A DNA stretch of 34,104 nt from Bacteroidota bacterium (GTDB lineage: Bacteria > Bacteroidota > Bacteroidia > Chitinophagales > UBA2359): positions 1 to 34,104 of the forward strand of contig JAHDBT010000016.1 in the NCBI GenBank assembly GCA_020630215.1, in the 5' to 3' direction. Positions 23,003 to 30,200 of the stretch are shown here, piece by piece; positions within the stretch are counted from its first letter, which is position 1, and every line of letters begins with the position of its first letter. The position numbers and the translations under genes are program-made. The notes under the pieces are model-generated. The model searched no databases and was not told the DNA's origin. It worked only from the letters and a program-made list of their open reading frames with translations.

Positions 23003-23396
23003 TTTCTTTGTTTTTTTTAGGTTCGTTTAACAAAACTTTTTCTTTATTTTCTAATTGAACGAAACCATCAGAAACGGTTTTGTATCTATCTTGCACCTTT
23101 TGAAACAAAGGGCCTAGTTCTCTTTCTATTTTTAGCATATCAACCTTAAAAAAAGCCGTTGCCATCATTTGCCCGATTTGAAATTTATTCATTTTGCCCA
23201 AATCAGGAATACCATTTTCAAAACCCATAATTTCCTGTACAAGATTAAATATTTCCTGTACATCTACGGCGAAACCATTAATGTTAAAAAGTATTTTTTT
23301 TAACCTTTCGTTTTCATTTTTCAAGTTTAAAATAGTGTCGTTTTGCTGAGTAATAAACTTTTTATATTCCTCTATTAAATCATTCGGTTGCTCCAT
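22995..23396 (-). CDS. Coiled-coil protein, 133 residues
   Basis: An N-terminal coiled coil (residues ~8-40, LIEEYKKFITQQNDTILNLK and following) precedes a compact helical domain with MGKF-like loops (GKMNKFQIGQMMATAFFKVD). A lysine/asparagine-rich tail ends it. It overlaps both neighbours, supporting coordinated translation in the ATPase operon. No membrane segment and no recognised family. Possibly an oligomeric scaffold or packaging accessory protein. Confidence 0.6.
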   Translation of the reverse strand: MEQPNDLIEEYKKFITQQNDTILNLKNENERLKKILFNINGFAVDVQEIFNLVQEIMGFENGIPDLGKMNKFQIGQMMATAFFKVDMLKIERELGPLFQKVQDRYKTVSDGFVQLENKEKVLLNEPKKNKENG

Positions 23397-23643
23397 TCAA
23401 ACATGGTCTAATTGAATTAAAAAATTTATAGGAATTTACGTGTGTTTTTTTAGGGCCAACCTTAATTATTTTAGTATCGCAAGTATCGGGGAATTTAGCA
23501 CATTGAGAATTAACAAAGCACCTAATAACCTTTACAGAAATACTAACGCCCTCTATTTCCATCTCTTTTTTTATTTGAGAAATTGTTTTATAATCACATT
23601 GTCGCAATAGAAAGTCAAAAATTTGTATTGGATTATTATACAC
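23380..23643 (-). CDS. Winged-helix-like protein, 87 residues
   Basis: First gene of the ATPase operon, with a promoter just upstream. The pattern IFDFLLRQCDYKTISQIKKE, then VSISVKVIRCFVNSQ, and then a beta-rich turn looks like a small winged helix. Four cysteines occur in 87 residues. It could act as a regulator or as a DNA-recognition partner for packaging. No family was recognised. Confidence 0.6.
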   Translation of the reverse strand: MYNNPIQIFDFLLRQCDYKTISQIKKEMEIEGVSISVKVIRCFVNSQCAKFPDTCDTKIIKVGPKKTHVNSYKFFNSIRPCLNGATE

Positions 23644-23672
23644 AAAAAGTCCTATTTAGTCTTGTTTTGTGC

Positions 23673-23704
23673 CAAAAATACGGTTTTTTTGCATTAAACA
23701 CAAA
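23673..23704 (-). promoter_or_regulatory. Bacteroidota-type promoter of the packaging operon
   Basis: On the minus strand, -7 TATTTTTG (23673-23680) matches TAnnTTTG and -33 TTTG (23701-23704) lies 20 bases upstream, giving a start near 23666, about 20 bases before the 23643 gene. The -33 element is part of the T-run of the terminator next door. Confidence 0.75.
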
Positions 23705-23708
23705 AAAA

Positions 23709-23742
23709 ACCCTAAAACAGCCTTGTGAGGGTGTTTTAGGGT
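23709..23742 (-). terminator. Terminator upstream of the packaging operon promoter
   Basis: ACCCTAAAACA and TGTTTTAGGGT form an 11-bp stem followed on the minus strand by eight T residues. It blocks leftward read-through into the packaging operon. Confidence 0.8.
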
Positions 23743-23771
23743 ATCATTAACTAAATCATAAAAATAAAAGC

Positions 23772-23974
23772 ATGTCAAGCTTAAAAACAATAAGAAATTG
23801 GAAGAAAAGATACTGTGCAGGGCAAAAGGGCAGTTATACAAAAATAAGAGCCGCTTGTAAGCGTTATATTGACAATATGGCCAAAAAGCTAAATACGGTA
23901 AAAAAACAGCCGCAAGAAAAAAGGCTAAAAAGGCAACTATGAAAATAGTGCAATCAGCTTGTAAGCATAGATAA
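23772..23974 (+). CDS. Basic protein split by an A5 run, needs -1 frameshift
   Basis: The open frame from the ATG at 23772 gives MSSLKTIRNWKKRYCAGQ and more, then ends at 23942 with an implausible tail. In the -1 frame after MAKK (A5 run, C AAA AAG, at 23883-23888) the sequence continues AKYGKKTAARKKAKKATMK and ends IVQSACKHR at 23974. Joined it is 67 residues, basic throughout. Either -1 programmed frameshifting at AAA-AAG, a lost A in the assembly, or a decayed gene. It is the only rightward gene here and is flanked by terminators. A DNA-binding virion or core protein is likely by composition. Confidence 0.55.
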
Positions 23975-23979
23975 ATAAA

Positions 23980-24014
23980 AAAAGGCTAGTTATAAAATTA
24001 TAACTAGCCTTTTT
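23980..24014. terminator. Bidirectional terminator between the small basic gene and the 24032 gene
   Basis: GGCTAGTTATAA and TTATAACTAGCC are perfect inverted repeats with a two-base loop, flanked by A and T runs, so it ends transcripts arriving from both sides. Confidence 0.9.
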
Positions 24015-24031
24015 TATTCCTTCAAAAAAAT

Positions 24032-25087
24032 TTATTCACAGGGAACATAAGGGTTTTTACATGAAGGAGCGAATAAAGGAGGAGTGCTATTTTTAGATTG
24101 AACATAACTTATAACATCGTCAATAGTAGGAACATAAGATTCAATACCTTTTTTGCTTACTACTTTTTTAGTGCAAAAAGAAGTGGGTATGTAATTAGGG
24201 GGGAAGAATGTACTACCAAATTCTTTTTCTTTTTCCCTAATCAAATCAATTCTTTCAGGGAAATTTTCCATGATTAATAAAACCTCATTTTTAGTACACA
24301 TAATACAAGGAAGGCAACCTACACGAGTAAAACCTAAGTCGTAAAGAGGATTCCAATGTAAGCCATTTTCTTTTATAAACTCAAAAACTTTCTCATGATA
24401 CCAGCTAATAATTGGACGCTTTAGAATAGCATCATATTTATCTAAAAAACTAATCACATCTTTTTTCCTGTAATTATGATACTTAGGCTTTTTAGTAGCC
24501 TCATTAATGCGTTCTACCTCCGCTATGGAATAAAGATCTTTACCTTCTATTGTAGCCAAAACAATCCGATTCTCACCAAACATAAACGACTGTGTAGCAC
24601 CTTCCAAAACTCCCATTCTTTTAGCTTTCTCTTTAGCTTTCTTTAGCTGTTCGTGATACTTACCCTTAGTGAAACCATAAGGCTCAAAATAATGCTTAAA
24701 ATAATCGTCCTGTTTGTCCAGTCCTGATCGGTTTCTACTCTCCTGCCACCTGATGCCCTGATACATTGTAACATTGTCTTTAACTTCGTCCAATATGTAA
24801 TCAATCATTACGTTTACTTTAAGCTCAACAGTACAAAACTTTGCTTTAGTTGAGGGGAAGCGTTTTTTATCCTTTGACAAACCTAATAAACCATCATATT
24901 TTTTTGATGTTCTAGTAATTAGATTAAGACCTAATTTTTCAACAACTTCATTTATGTGTCCATAAGTTACGTCAATTTCCCATTTTGTGTCACAAAAAAA
25001 AGAATCAAATTCAATTCCTTGTTCCATCATATACAACGTTGTTGCTAGGCTATCTTTACCACCTGATAATGGTACTATATGTTTCAT
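24032..25087 (-). CDS. PAPS-reductase-like PP-loop protein, 351 residues
   Basis: The PP-loop SGGKDS (residues 8-13) marks the adenine-nucleotide alpha-hydrolase family of PAPS reductase, ThiI and DndC-type proteins. The C-terminal half has GCLPCIMCTK and more cysteines near the end (PSCKNPYVPC), compatible with a metal or Fe-S site. Phage-encoded members are common in Bacteroidota, and DNA sulfur modification or nucleotide modification are suggested roles; the substrate is not shown. It is 7 bases downstream of the DUF3987 gene in the same operon. Confidence 0.8.
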   Translation of the reverse strand: MKHIVPLSGGKDSLATTLYMMEQGIEFDSFFCDTKWEIDVTYGHINEVVEKLGLNLITRTSKKYDGLLGLSKDKKRFPSTKAKFCTVELKVNVMIDYILDEVKDNVTMYQGIRWQESRNRSGLDKQDDYFKHYFEPYGFTKGKYHEQLKKAKEKAKRMGVLEGATQSFMFGENRIVLATIEGKDLYSIAEVERINEATKKPKYHNYRKKDVISFLDKYDAILKRPIISWYHEKVFEFIKENGLHWNPLYDLGFTRVGCLPCIMCTKNEVLLIMENFPERIDLIREKEKEFGSTFFPPNYIPTSFCTKKVVSKKGIESYVPTIDDVISYVQSKNSTPPLFAPSCKNPYVPCE

Positions 25088-25094
25088 ATTTTTT

Positions 25095-26486
25095 TTACTT
25101 TTTAGGAATTAGATTAAACAAGGTTTCATACTTTTTTGTATAGCCGCTTATAGTGCCTGTAGCTATGTTTATTTTGCGTGAAATTTCACGGTACGAACAA
25201 CCTTCCATACGTAACTCAAAAACCCTCAAAACCTTATCAGGCAATTGTTCGTAACGTAAAATTGAATGTACTTTTTCACTAGTCATTATATAATACTTGA
25301 TTAGCATTATAGCATTATCAAGAGCATCCACCGTAACAAATTTTGGTTCATCAACCCCATCCGTAGTAGCATAGTCATTGCTTGCCCAATTAAGCAATTC
25401 TAAAACTAGGGCAATACGTGCTAATATACCCCTAAACTTACTATACATACTATCCAAACTTTCATCATTTGCATTTACAATTTTAGTGTGCAAATACTCA
25501 TTACAAAAATTTTCAAAAATGGTTTCTGCTTCTACTGTAAAACTTATTTGTTTTGCATCCTCTGTGTTACTGTATTTTATGTCGTGCAACTTTCTTAAAA
25601 TCTTTTTATACACCGTAATAAACTCAATAGATGGTTTATTTTTTAAAGATATTTTAGGGGTTTTATTATCTTCGGGAAAAGCAAAAAGGAAACGATATAA
25701 AAAACCGTTATCATCTCTATTTCCTGAAGCAAGTTTTTTTAATACTGCGTTTTGAATCCCACCTATTGCAGAAATACAAAGATTAGAAACAAAAAAACTT
25801 TTCTCATCATCATTTCTTTGTACGCTCCCATTTGTGTTATTAAATGCAGACAACCAAAACTGTTCCTCACCACCCTTTGAATACTGATTAAATGAACCTA
25901 CCCAACCCATCAATTCATCTTTTATCAAAACCAAACCTTTAGGATAAGAAAGCATACGCCTTCTCACGGCTTCAACAGTAGCAGAATCTAAATAAACGCT
26001 CTCACGGAACGGTTTAGGGGGGTCTGGCTCTCCCTTTTTCTTCATAGCCATTTCGCCCCTCCAGTACTCTAAATTCTCGTCATACTCCTCCTGCTTCTCT
26101 TTTTCTATATCGTACACAACAGAAGTTCCAAACTTCATAGCAGGCGTTTTTAGTTTTGAGGAAGGGCCAACAATTATTCCCCAAAGAATAGCAGGTTCGA
26201 TCCATAAATTTGTGAGATTTATTTTATAAGAGTTGCCTATAAGTCCAGCCGCAACTATTAAACAAGTTGTAGCAACATAAGGCACAGGTAAATTATTTTC
26301 AGAAGCAGTTTTAAAAATTTGCTGAAATGGCAAGGGGAAGGCTTCAAGCGGAAATTTTTGAAAGTTTTTTTGATTAGAAGAAAACTCGCTGTAAACTTTT
26401 TCTAGTATAGCATCACGATCAATTTCTTCCTTATCGGGTGTTTTTTTACCCCCAATATTTAGCGTTTTAAATTTAGTATTAGCCAT
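25095..26486 (-). CDS. DUF3987-like replication helicase protein, 463 residues
   Basis: Resembles DUF3987 proteins of Bacteroidota phages and plasmids, a RecA-fold helicase-like group. The Walker A position reads GPSSKLKT (107-114), lacking the usual Gly before Lys. A Walker-B-like LVLIKDE is followed by RDDNGFLYRFLFAFPED, a probable arginine-containing motif. The C-terminal ~45 residues form an HTH (VFELRMEGCSYREISRKINI). No separate primase or polymerase was found, so replication likely relies on host enzymes recruited by this protein. It is 7 bases upstream of the PAPS-reductase-like gene. Confidence 0.75.
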   Translation of the reverse strand: MANTKFKTLNIGGKKTPDKEEIDRDAILEKVYSEFSSNQKNFQKFPLEAFPLPFQQIFKTASENNLPVPYVATTCLIVAAGLIGNSYKINLTNLWIEPAILWGIIVGPSSKLKTPAMKFGTSVVYDIEKEKQEEYDENLEYWRGEMAMKKKGEPDPPKPFRESVYLDSATVEAVRRRMLSYPKGLVLIKDELMGWVGSFNQYSKGGEEQFWLSAFNNTNGSVQRNDDEKSFFVSNLCISAIGGIQNAVLKKLASGNRDDNGFLYRFLFAFPEDNKTPKISLKNKPSIEFITVYKKILRKLHDIKYSNTEDAKQISFTVEAETIFENFCNEYLHTKIVNANDESLDSMYSKFRGILARIALVLELLNWASNDYATTDGVDEPKFVTVDALDNAIMLIKYYIMTSEKVHSILRYEQLPDKVLRVFELRMEGCSYREISRKINIATGTISGYTKKYETLFNLIPKK

Positions 26487-26501
26487 ATTTAGTATTGTTA
26501 A

Positions 26502-26984
26502 TTAGTTTTTTTTCGTTTTAGTAATCTTGGTATCTCCTACAATAACGGTCACCGTTGATTCATTGTAAATCTGCCCAATAGTTTTAAATTCTGCACTTTC
26601 ATCATATTTAATTTTATTACCACAATAATCAGAAAATTCGTCATCAGTCAAATTAATAAACCTATTAACCGCTTTTCGTTCTTCTAGGTCTTTAGGATAA
26701 TACATGGTTGTAGGGAATTGAATATTTACCTTCTCAACAATTTCCAATGGTAAAGCTCCTTTTTTAGCCTTATCCCTTTCAATTGTATCTTTAAGAAAAG
26801 ATATAGTGTTTTCACACAGTTTTTGATAATTCAACAATAAGGTTATTCTATCATCTAGCAATTTTGCATACTGTGTTTTTTCAGGGTTTCTATTAATGTA
26901 ACTTTCCGCTTGCTTCGTCATTTTTGCAAGCTCTAAAGCAACATCTTTGTTTAAAAGCTCAAATCTTGCAATTTCAAAGTACAT
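26502..26984 (-). CDS. Hypothetical 160-residue replication-operon protein
   Basis: First gene of the 26984-24032 operon, with a helical N-terminal half (FELLNKDVALELAKMTKQAE, then LDDRITLLLNYQKLCENTIS) and a short beta-like end (STVTVIVGDTKITKTKK). No membrane segment. It lies just left of iteron-like element B, so it may be an initiator or accessory of replication or be regulated by that element. No family was recognised. Confidence 0.65.
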   Translation of the reverse strand: MYFEIARFELLNKDVALELAKMTKQAESYINRNPEKTQYAKLLDDRITLLLNYQKLCENTISFLKDTIERDKAKKGALPLEIVEKVNIQFPTTMYYPKDLEERKAVNRFINLTDDEFSDYCGNKIKYDESAEFKTIGQIYNESTVTVIVGDTKITKTKKN

Positions 26985-27013
26985 AAGTGTTGTTTTAGGT
27001 GGTTTTAGTGCTT

Positions 27014-27115
27014 GTGTTCATTGTGTTCATTTGCGTTCATATCAATAATGAACACCTAACTTATTGATTAACAATAGTTTAAAAGCAAATAAAGCAAGTT
27101 GTTCAGTTGTTCACC
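27014..27115 (+). repeat. 102-bp GTTCA iteron-like element, copy B
   Basis: GTGTTCA at 27014, GTGTTCA at 27023 and GCGTTCA at 27033 are followed by inverted TGAACAC (27049-27055), the shared CAATAGTTTA (27072-27081), and TGTTCAGTTGTTCACC (27100-27115). Order and length equal copy A on the opposite strand. It starts 30 bases upstream of the 26984 gene start, next to the DUF3987 operon, and is a candidate origin or operator. Confidence 0.75.
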
Positions 27116-27186
27116 CCATAAAGGCCCTAATAATAACATATACCCCTATTAAAAAAATAGCAAAAACACTTAGGTATAAAAAAAGC

Positions 27187-27239
27187 TTTAGTATTAGCGC
27201 ATCAGTTCTTTATAACCGATGCGCTTAAATAATACTAAA
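27187..27239 (-). terminator. Nested inverted repeat, second terminator
   Basis: TTTAGTATT...AATACTAAA encloses GCGCATC...GATGCGC. On the minus strand a run of seven T follows shortly after. It lies downstream of the first terminator at 27255. Confidence 0.6.
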
Positions 27240-27254
27240 TACGCTTTATTATTT

Positions 27255-27287
27255 AAAAGTGCGGACGTTTTACAATCCGCACTTTTT
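27255..27287 (-). terminator. Terminator of the 27316 gene
   Basis: AAAAGTGCGGA and TCCGCACTTTT form an 11-bp stem with flanking A/T tracts. It lies 30-60 bases after the stop of the 27316 gene and could act in both directions. Confidence 0.8.
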
Positions 27288-27302
27288 TAAGCCTTAAAAA
27301 GA

Positions 27303-27314
27303 CTAAAACAACCT
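27303..27314 (+). repeat. CTAAAACAACCT motif, copy 1
   Basis: Perfect 12-base match to three other copies (28306-28317, 30816-30827 on the minus strand, 33469-33480). This copy lies between the stop of the leftward 27316 gene and its terminator. Confidence 0.6.
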
Positions 27315-27315
27315 T

Positions 27316-27624
27316 TTATATTTTGGTCATACTGGCAACGTGTTCCGTAGTTAGCCATTCCTTTACAAAACCTACTATATATTTTTCAAAAACTCTTACA
27401 ATACATTGTTTTGTTTCGTCTGAAAGGCGTATTTCTCCAATATCATATTTAACTACTGTAGCCCTAGTTTTTTTAATTTCAGAATACAATTCGTTTTGTA
27501 ACTGTGTTTTTTCTGCTGAAGAACTGAAATACAAACAGTTAATGTATTCCACCCAAAAAAGTATGGCGTATTTTCTTTTGTGCAAGCTGCTTGCACTTTG
27601 TTCTTTTTCTAATTTGTTTTCCAT
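27316..27624 (-). CDS. Hypothetical 102-residue regulator-pair protein
   Basis: Charged and helical (YAILFWVEYINCLYFSSSAE, TQLQNELYSEIKKTRATVVK, then VFEKYIVGFVKEWLTTEHVA). No classic HTH was recognised. It is divergent from the HTH/coiled-coil gene at 27760, with a clear promoter and a repeated operator between them, so probably a regulatory or antagonist protein of that pair. The opposite-strand frame here is poorer in charged residues and is not considered a gene. Confidence 0.6.
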   Translation of the reverse strand: MENKLEKEQSASSLHKRKYAILFWVEYINCLYFSSSAEKTQLQNELYSEIKKTRATVVKYDIGEIRLSDETKQCIVRVFEKYIVGFVKEWLTTEHVASMTKI

Positions 27625-27649
27625 AAAAAAATTGCTTAAAATTGTTTAA

Positions 27650-27710
27650 TAACATTTAACATTTAACATTCAACATCACAAATATACTGTTTAATCTTTT
27701 AAAAACAACA
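27650..27710 (-). promoter_or_regulatory. Promoter of the 27316 gene with heptamer operator
   Basis: On the minus strand, -33 TTG (27706-27708) and -7 TATATTTG (27679-27686) are 19 bases apart, both matching consensus. Directly downstream, at and after the start site, lie four tandem 7-bp units read on the plus strand as TAACATT (27650-27677, last unit CAACATC). A protein on the heptamers would block initiation. Confidence 0.7.
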
Positions 27711-27759
27711 TTTTTCAGGACTAAACAGGAATATTTTTTCAAAAAAAACTTTTTGCACT

Positions 27760-28095
27760 ATGAAACAAGGTGAGATACTAAAGCGAGAATTATCTAAAAA
27801 ATTTTTTAAAGCGGAATATTATGTTCTAGCTTTCGAGGAAAAAGGCGTAAGTAAATCGGCTCTATATTCAAATTTTCAGCGAGAAAAATTAACAAACAAA
27901 GTATGCGCTGTAGCAACACAAATACTAGAAGTAGAATACAATTACTTTGAAGTAGAACAAGACCAAATAAGCAACCAAAACACCGTAAAAATGCTACAAA
28001 GAATTAAGCAGCTAGAAAAAGAAAACGAAGAATTAAAAAGACAGGTAATACAGCTAACAGATACAAACCATACGCTATCTAAAAAAATAACTTAA
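27760..28095 (+). CDS. Small HTH/coiled-coil regulator, 111 residues
   Basis: The N-terminal part (residues ~8-60: YYVLAFEEKGVSKSALYSNF, then QREKLTNKVCAVATQILE) looks like a small HTH. The C-terminal ~45 residues are a coiled coil (MLQRIKQLEKENEELKRQVI). The layout matches the cI-like protein at 17506. It is divergent from 27316 and lies just before attP and the integrase, so it may control integration or excision. Confidence 0.65.
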   Translation: MKQGEILKRELSKKFFKAEYYVLAFEEKGVSKSALYSNFQREKLTNKVCAVATQILEVEYNYFEVEQDQISNQNTVKMLQRIKQLEKENEELKRQVIQLTDTNHTLSKKIT

Positions 28096-28105
28096 AAAAA
28101 AGAGG

Positions 28106-28287
28106 TGTGTCAAATTATTAAAAAAATACAGTTACATAAAAGCCTAAAAATCAAAAATTTACATGCTAGTGTGTCATATATCAAATCCCTCTTTCTCCGC
28201 ATTTTTCAGCATAAAACGCTGATAAACAACACCTTAACACAAGAATTTACTATGATTGTGTTAAGGTTTTTGCTTTTACTTGACACA
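28106..28287 (+). other. Candidate attP with tRNA 3' end and arm sites
   Basis: AAATCCCTCTTTCTCCGC (28183-28200) plus flanking TC and A looks like a tRNA 3' end: T-loop TTCAAAT (partly), T-stem CCCTC, acceptor TTTCTCC and discriminator G, as in tRNA-Ser. No 5' tRNA half is nearby. Candidate arm sites are TGTGTCAA at 28106-28113, TGTGTCAT at 28170-28177 and the inverted TTGACACA at 28280-28287. The integrase gene starts at 28343. Confidence 0.7.
28232..28272 (+). terminator. Terminator after the small HTH gene
   Basis: CCTTAACACAA and TTGTGTTAAGG form an 11-bp stem followed by TTTTTGC. It ends rightward transcription from the 27760 gene before the integrase. Confidence 0.8.
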
Positions 28288-28305
28288 GTAGCCTGTAAAA
28301 ATTGA

Positions 28306-28317
28306 CTAAAACAACCT
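28306..28317 (+). repeat. CTAAAACAACCT motif, copy 2
   Basis: Preceded by TTGA and located about 25 bases upstream of the integrase start, so it lies in or next to the integrase promoter or leader. Confidence 0.6.
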
Positions 28318-28342
28318 TATTATTCAATTTTAACAGCTTCAA

Positions 28343-29560
28343 ATGAGAAAGGAAAAATTTAAACATGCTTACCTAAATAGGGGTAAGCGTTGGGAGGTTG
28401 TATTTACCTACAACTACAAAAGGAAAAGGAAAGCCGGATACAACAACATTTCCGACCTAAACCAACGTGAAGAAAAATACCAATCATTAATCAAAAACAT
28501 CAATCAATTAATTGATCAAAAGATAGACCCGTCATCCGTAAATATATACGATGATGCAACAGTAAAAAAAATAATAGAACGGATAAAAAAAACAAAATTA
28601 CAAAAGCAAATACATCATAACACAAAAGTAAATTGCTCAAAGAACCAAACCATTACACAAGCCTATCAAACAGCACTTGCTTTAGCGATACACGGAAAAG
28701 AGAAAGTAACACGACACAATTATACCAATCACCTTAACAGCTTCCTAAATTGGCTTGTAGCCGAAAATAAAGAACTCCTACCAATAAAAAAACTATCAAA
28801 AAAAATAGCTCGTACCTACCTAGATTATTTAATCTTGATTAAAAAGAAAGATAACGGAGAAAATTTAGCAAATGTCACAATTAAAAATAATCACGCAGTA
28901 ATGGGGATTTTAACAGGCATATTGGTGGAGCGTGAGATAATAAAAGAGAATTATTTTTTAAAATGCAAAAAGGTAACGGTAAACGCCAAACCAAAAATAA
29001 CCATTCCCAAACACATACAAAAAAAAGCTTTCCAATATGCCGAGCAACATTTTAAGCCGTTTACGATTTGCATGGCTCTCACACTTTCAGGAAGGCGCAT
29101 AGTTGAGCAAACAAGGATACAGGTAAAACACATTCATCTGAAAGAACAAAAAATTATACTGCCCTTAAATGAAGTGTGTAAAAAAAACCGTGACTATCAC
29201 GTTTTTTTAATCCCCTCCTTTATCATTCCTTATTTAGCCGAATATCTAAATCACACGAACAAAGAATGGTTTCTGTTTTCAAAAAACAATGGTAAACTAC
29301 TTGCGGGGCCTTCTCCAATTAGAATTAGAAGTTTAGAAAGGTATTGGACGAAAACAAAAAAAGGAATAGGTATCGAAAATGAAACCTATTCCTTGTATCA
29401 GCTAAAAAATAGCGGACTAGAAAAAATGTATGATAGTGGTGTTAATCCCTTAGATATGCAAAAACAGATGGGACATAAAAAATTTGCTTCCACGGAGGCT
29501 TATTTACGTTTGTTTGATAAAGGGCCAAAAGATGGCAAAATTAAAGGGATTGAATTTTAA
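28343..29560 (+). CDS. int: Tyrosine recombinase, phage integrase type
   Basis: 405 residues: an N-terminal arm-binding-like region, a SAM-like core-binding domain (~105-200) and a catalytic domain (~215-405). Catalytic positions: Arg252 in SGRRIVEQ, a Lys near residue 280 (VCKKN), Lys355 in YQLKNSG where many relatives have HxxR, His378 in MGHKKF and Tyr387 in EAYLRL. The Lys replacement is seen in other Bacteroidota integrases. It follows the attP candidate, so it should integrate the circle into a tRNA gene. It is convergent with the broken gene at 29561, with no gap. Confidence 0.9.
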   Translation: MRKEKFKHAYLNRGKRWEVVFTYNYKRKRKAGYNNISDLNQREEKYQSLIKNINQLIDQKIDPSSVNIYDDATVKKIIERIKKTKLQKQIHHNTKVNCSKNQTITQAYQTALALAIHGKEKVTRHNYTNHLNSFLNWLVAENKELLPIKKLSKKIARTYLDYLILIKKKDNGENLANVTIKNNHAVMGILTGILVEREIIKENYFLKCKKVTVNAKPKITIPKHIQKKAFQYAEQHFKPFTICMALTLSGRRIVEQTRIQVKHIHLKEQKIILPLNEVCKKNRDYHVFLIPSFIIPYLAEYLNHTNKEWFLFSKNNGKLLAGPSPIRIRSLERYWTKTKKGIGIENETYSLYQLKNSGLEKMYDSGVNPLDMQKQMGHKKFASTEAYLRLFDKGPKDGKIKGIEF

Positions 29561-29801
29561 TTACATTTGTAAATGAAATTTTCTATCTACATACAACGAA
29601 GAAATCAATTTTAATTTATCAAAATAATCATTCCAATTTTCAACAGTATCATTGTGAAAAGGAGCGGTATCACCATTGTAAAATAAAACTATTTCATGAT
29701 CTTTTTCAAAACCATTTTGAATTAATTATCTCTATACAATAGTAGTATTTTTTAGGCACACTATAAATGCTTTTTGTATTAGGATAAACAAAGTATTTCA
29801 T
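29561..29801 (-). pseudogene. Small gene broken by a +1 frameshift
   Basis: The ATG (29801-29799) directly follows the stop of the 29802 gene, so the gene is in operon position. The frame reads MKYFVYPNTKSIYSVPKKYY and on, then stops after NSKWF. One base away, the frame continues as NGFEKDHEIVLFYNGDTAPF and further to a stop at 29561. Removing one base joins both parts to about 79 residues. A point insertion, assembly error or programmed frameshift are all possible. The product would be small, soluble and rich in aromatic residues; no family was recognised. Confidence 0.6.
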
Positions 29802-30200
29802 CTAGTAAGTTTTAAAAAGCGTTTCCATTCGCTGTAAAATATGACCTTTTCCACACAACACATAATTAAAGTCATCTACTTTTTTAACTGGTAGCTTAAT
29901 CTGATCAATTTTAGAATCAGGATCTTGCACTTGAATAATGATGTTATTTTCTGTGCTAAACCAAACCGAAGGCATTAACATTTTTATTAGTTGCTCCTTT
30001 GTTTCGGTATTACCAACTATAAGGGGTATCGCATAAGTAGACAGTAGTTTTACATTTTGCCAAAGATAAATTTGAACCGCAATCAAACCAAAAAACAAGC
30101 CAAACCAAAAAAGCAATAACACCTGAAAAAAATATACAGTACAAAAAATAAAAGTAATACCCAGGAGCATTACTAATAAAGGTTTTAAATTAATCATCAT
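29802..30200 (-). CDS. Membrane protein with soluble C-terminal domain, 132 residues
   Basis: Two adjacent hydrophobic helices at the N-terminus (LLVMLLGITFIFCTVYFFQ, then LLFWFGLFFGLIAVQIYLW) are followed by a ~75-residue soluble domain. It starts directly after the stop of the 30201 gene and its own stop abuts the next ATG, so the three genes form one translational unit. No family was recognised. Confidence 0.65.
   Translation of the reverse strand: MMINLKPLLVMLLGITFIFCTVYFFQVLLLFWFGLFFGLIAVQIYLWQNVKLLSTYAIPLIVGNTETKEQLIKMLMPSVWFSTENNIIIQVQDPDSKIDQIKLPVKKVDDFNYVLCGKGHILQRMETLFKTY

Larger units (their letters stand above)
26985..27315. other. Noncoding region upstream of the replication operon
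   Basis: No gene is supported. It contains GTTCA element B (27014-27115), a short AT-rich stretch, and two hairpins (27187-27239 and 27255-27287) that terminate the leftward 27316 gene. The last bases carry one CTAAAACAACCT motif (27303-27314). Confidence 0.5.

Noticed and set aside
27323-27649. Plus-strand gene opposite the 27316 gene
   Set aside because: Cysteine/serine-rich shadow without coding character; the minus-strand protein is charged, has a promoter and a terminator.
28183-28201. A functional tRNA gene
   Set aside because: Only the 3' end is present; no anticodon or D arm can be built from the sequence before it.
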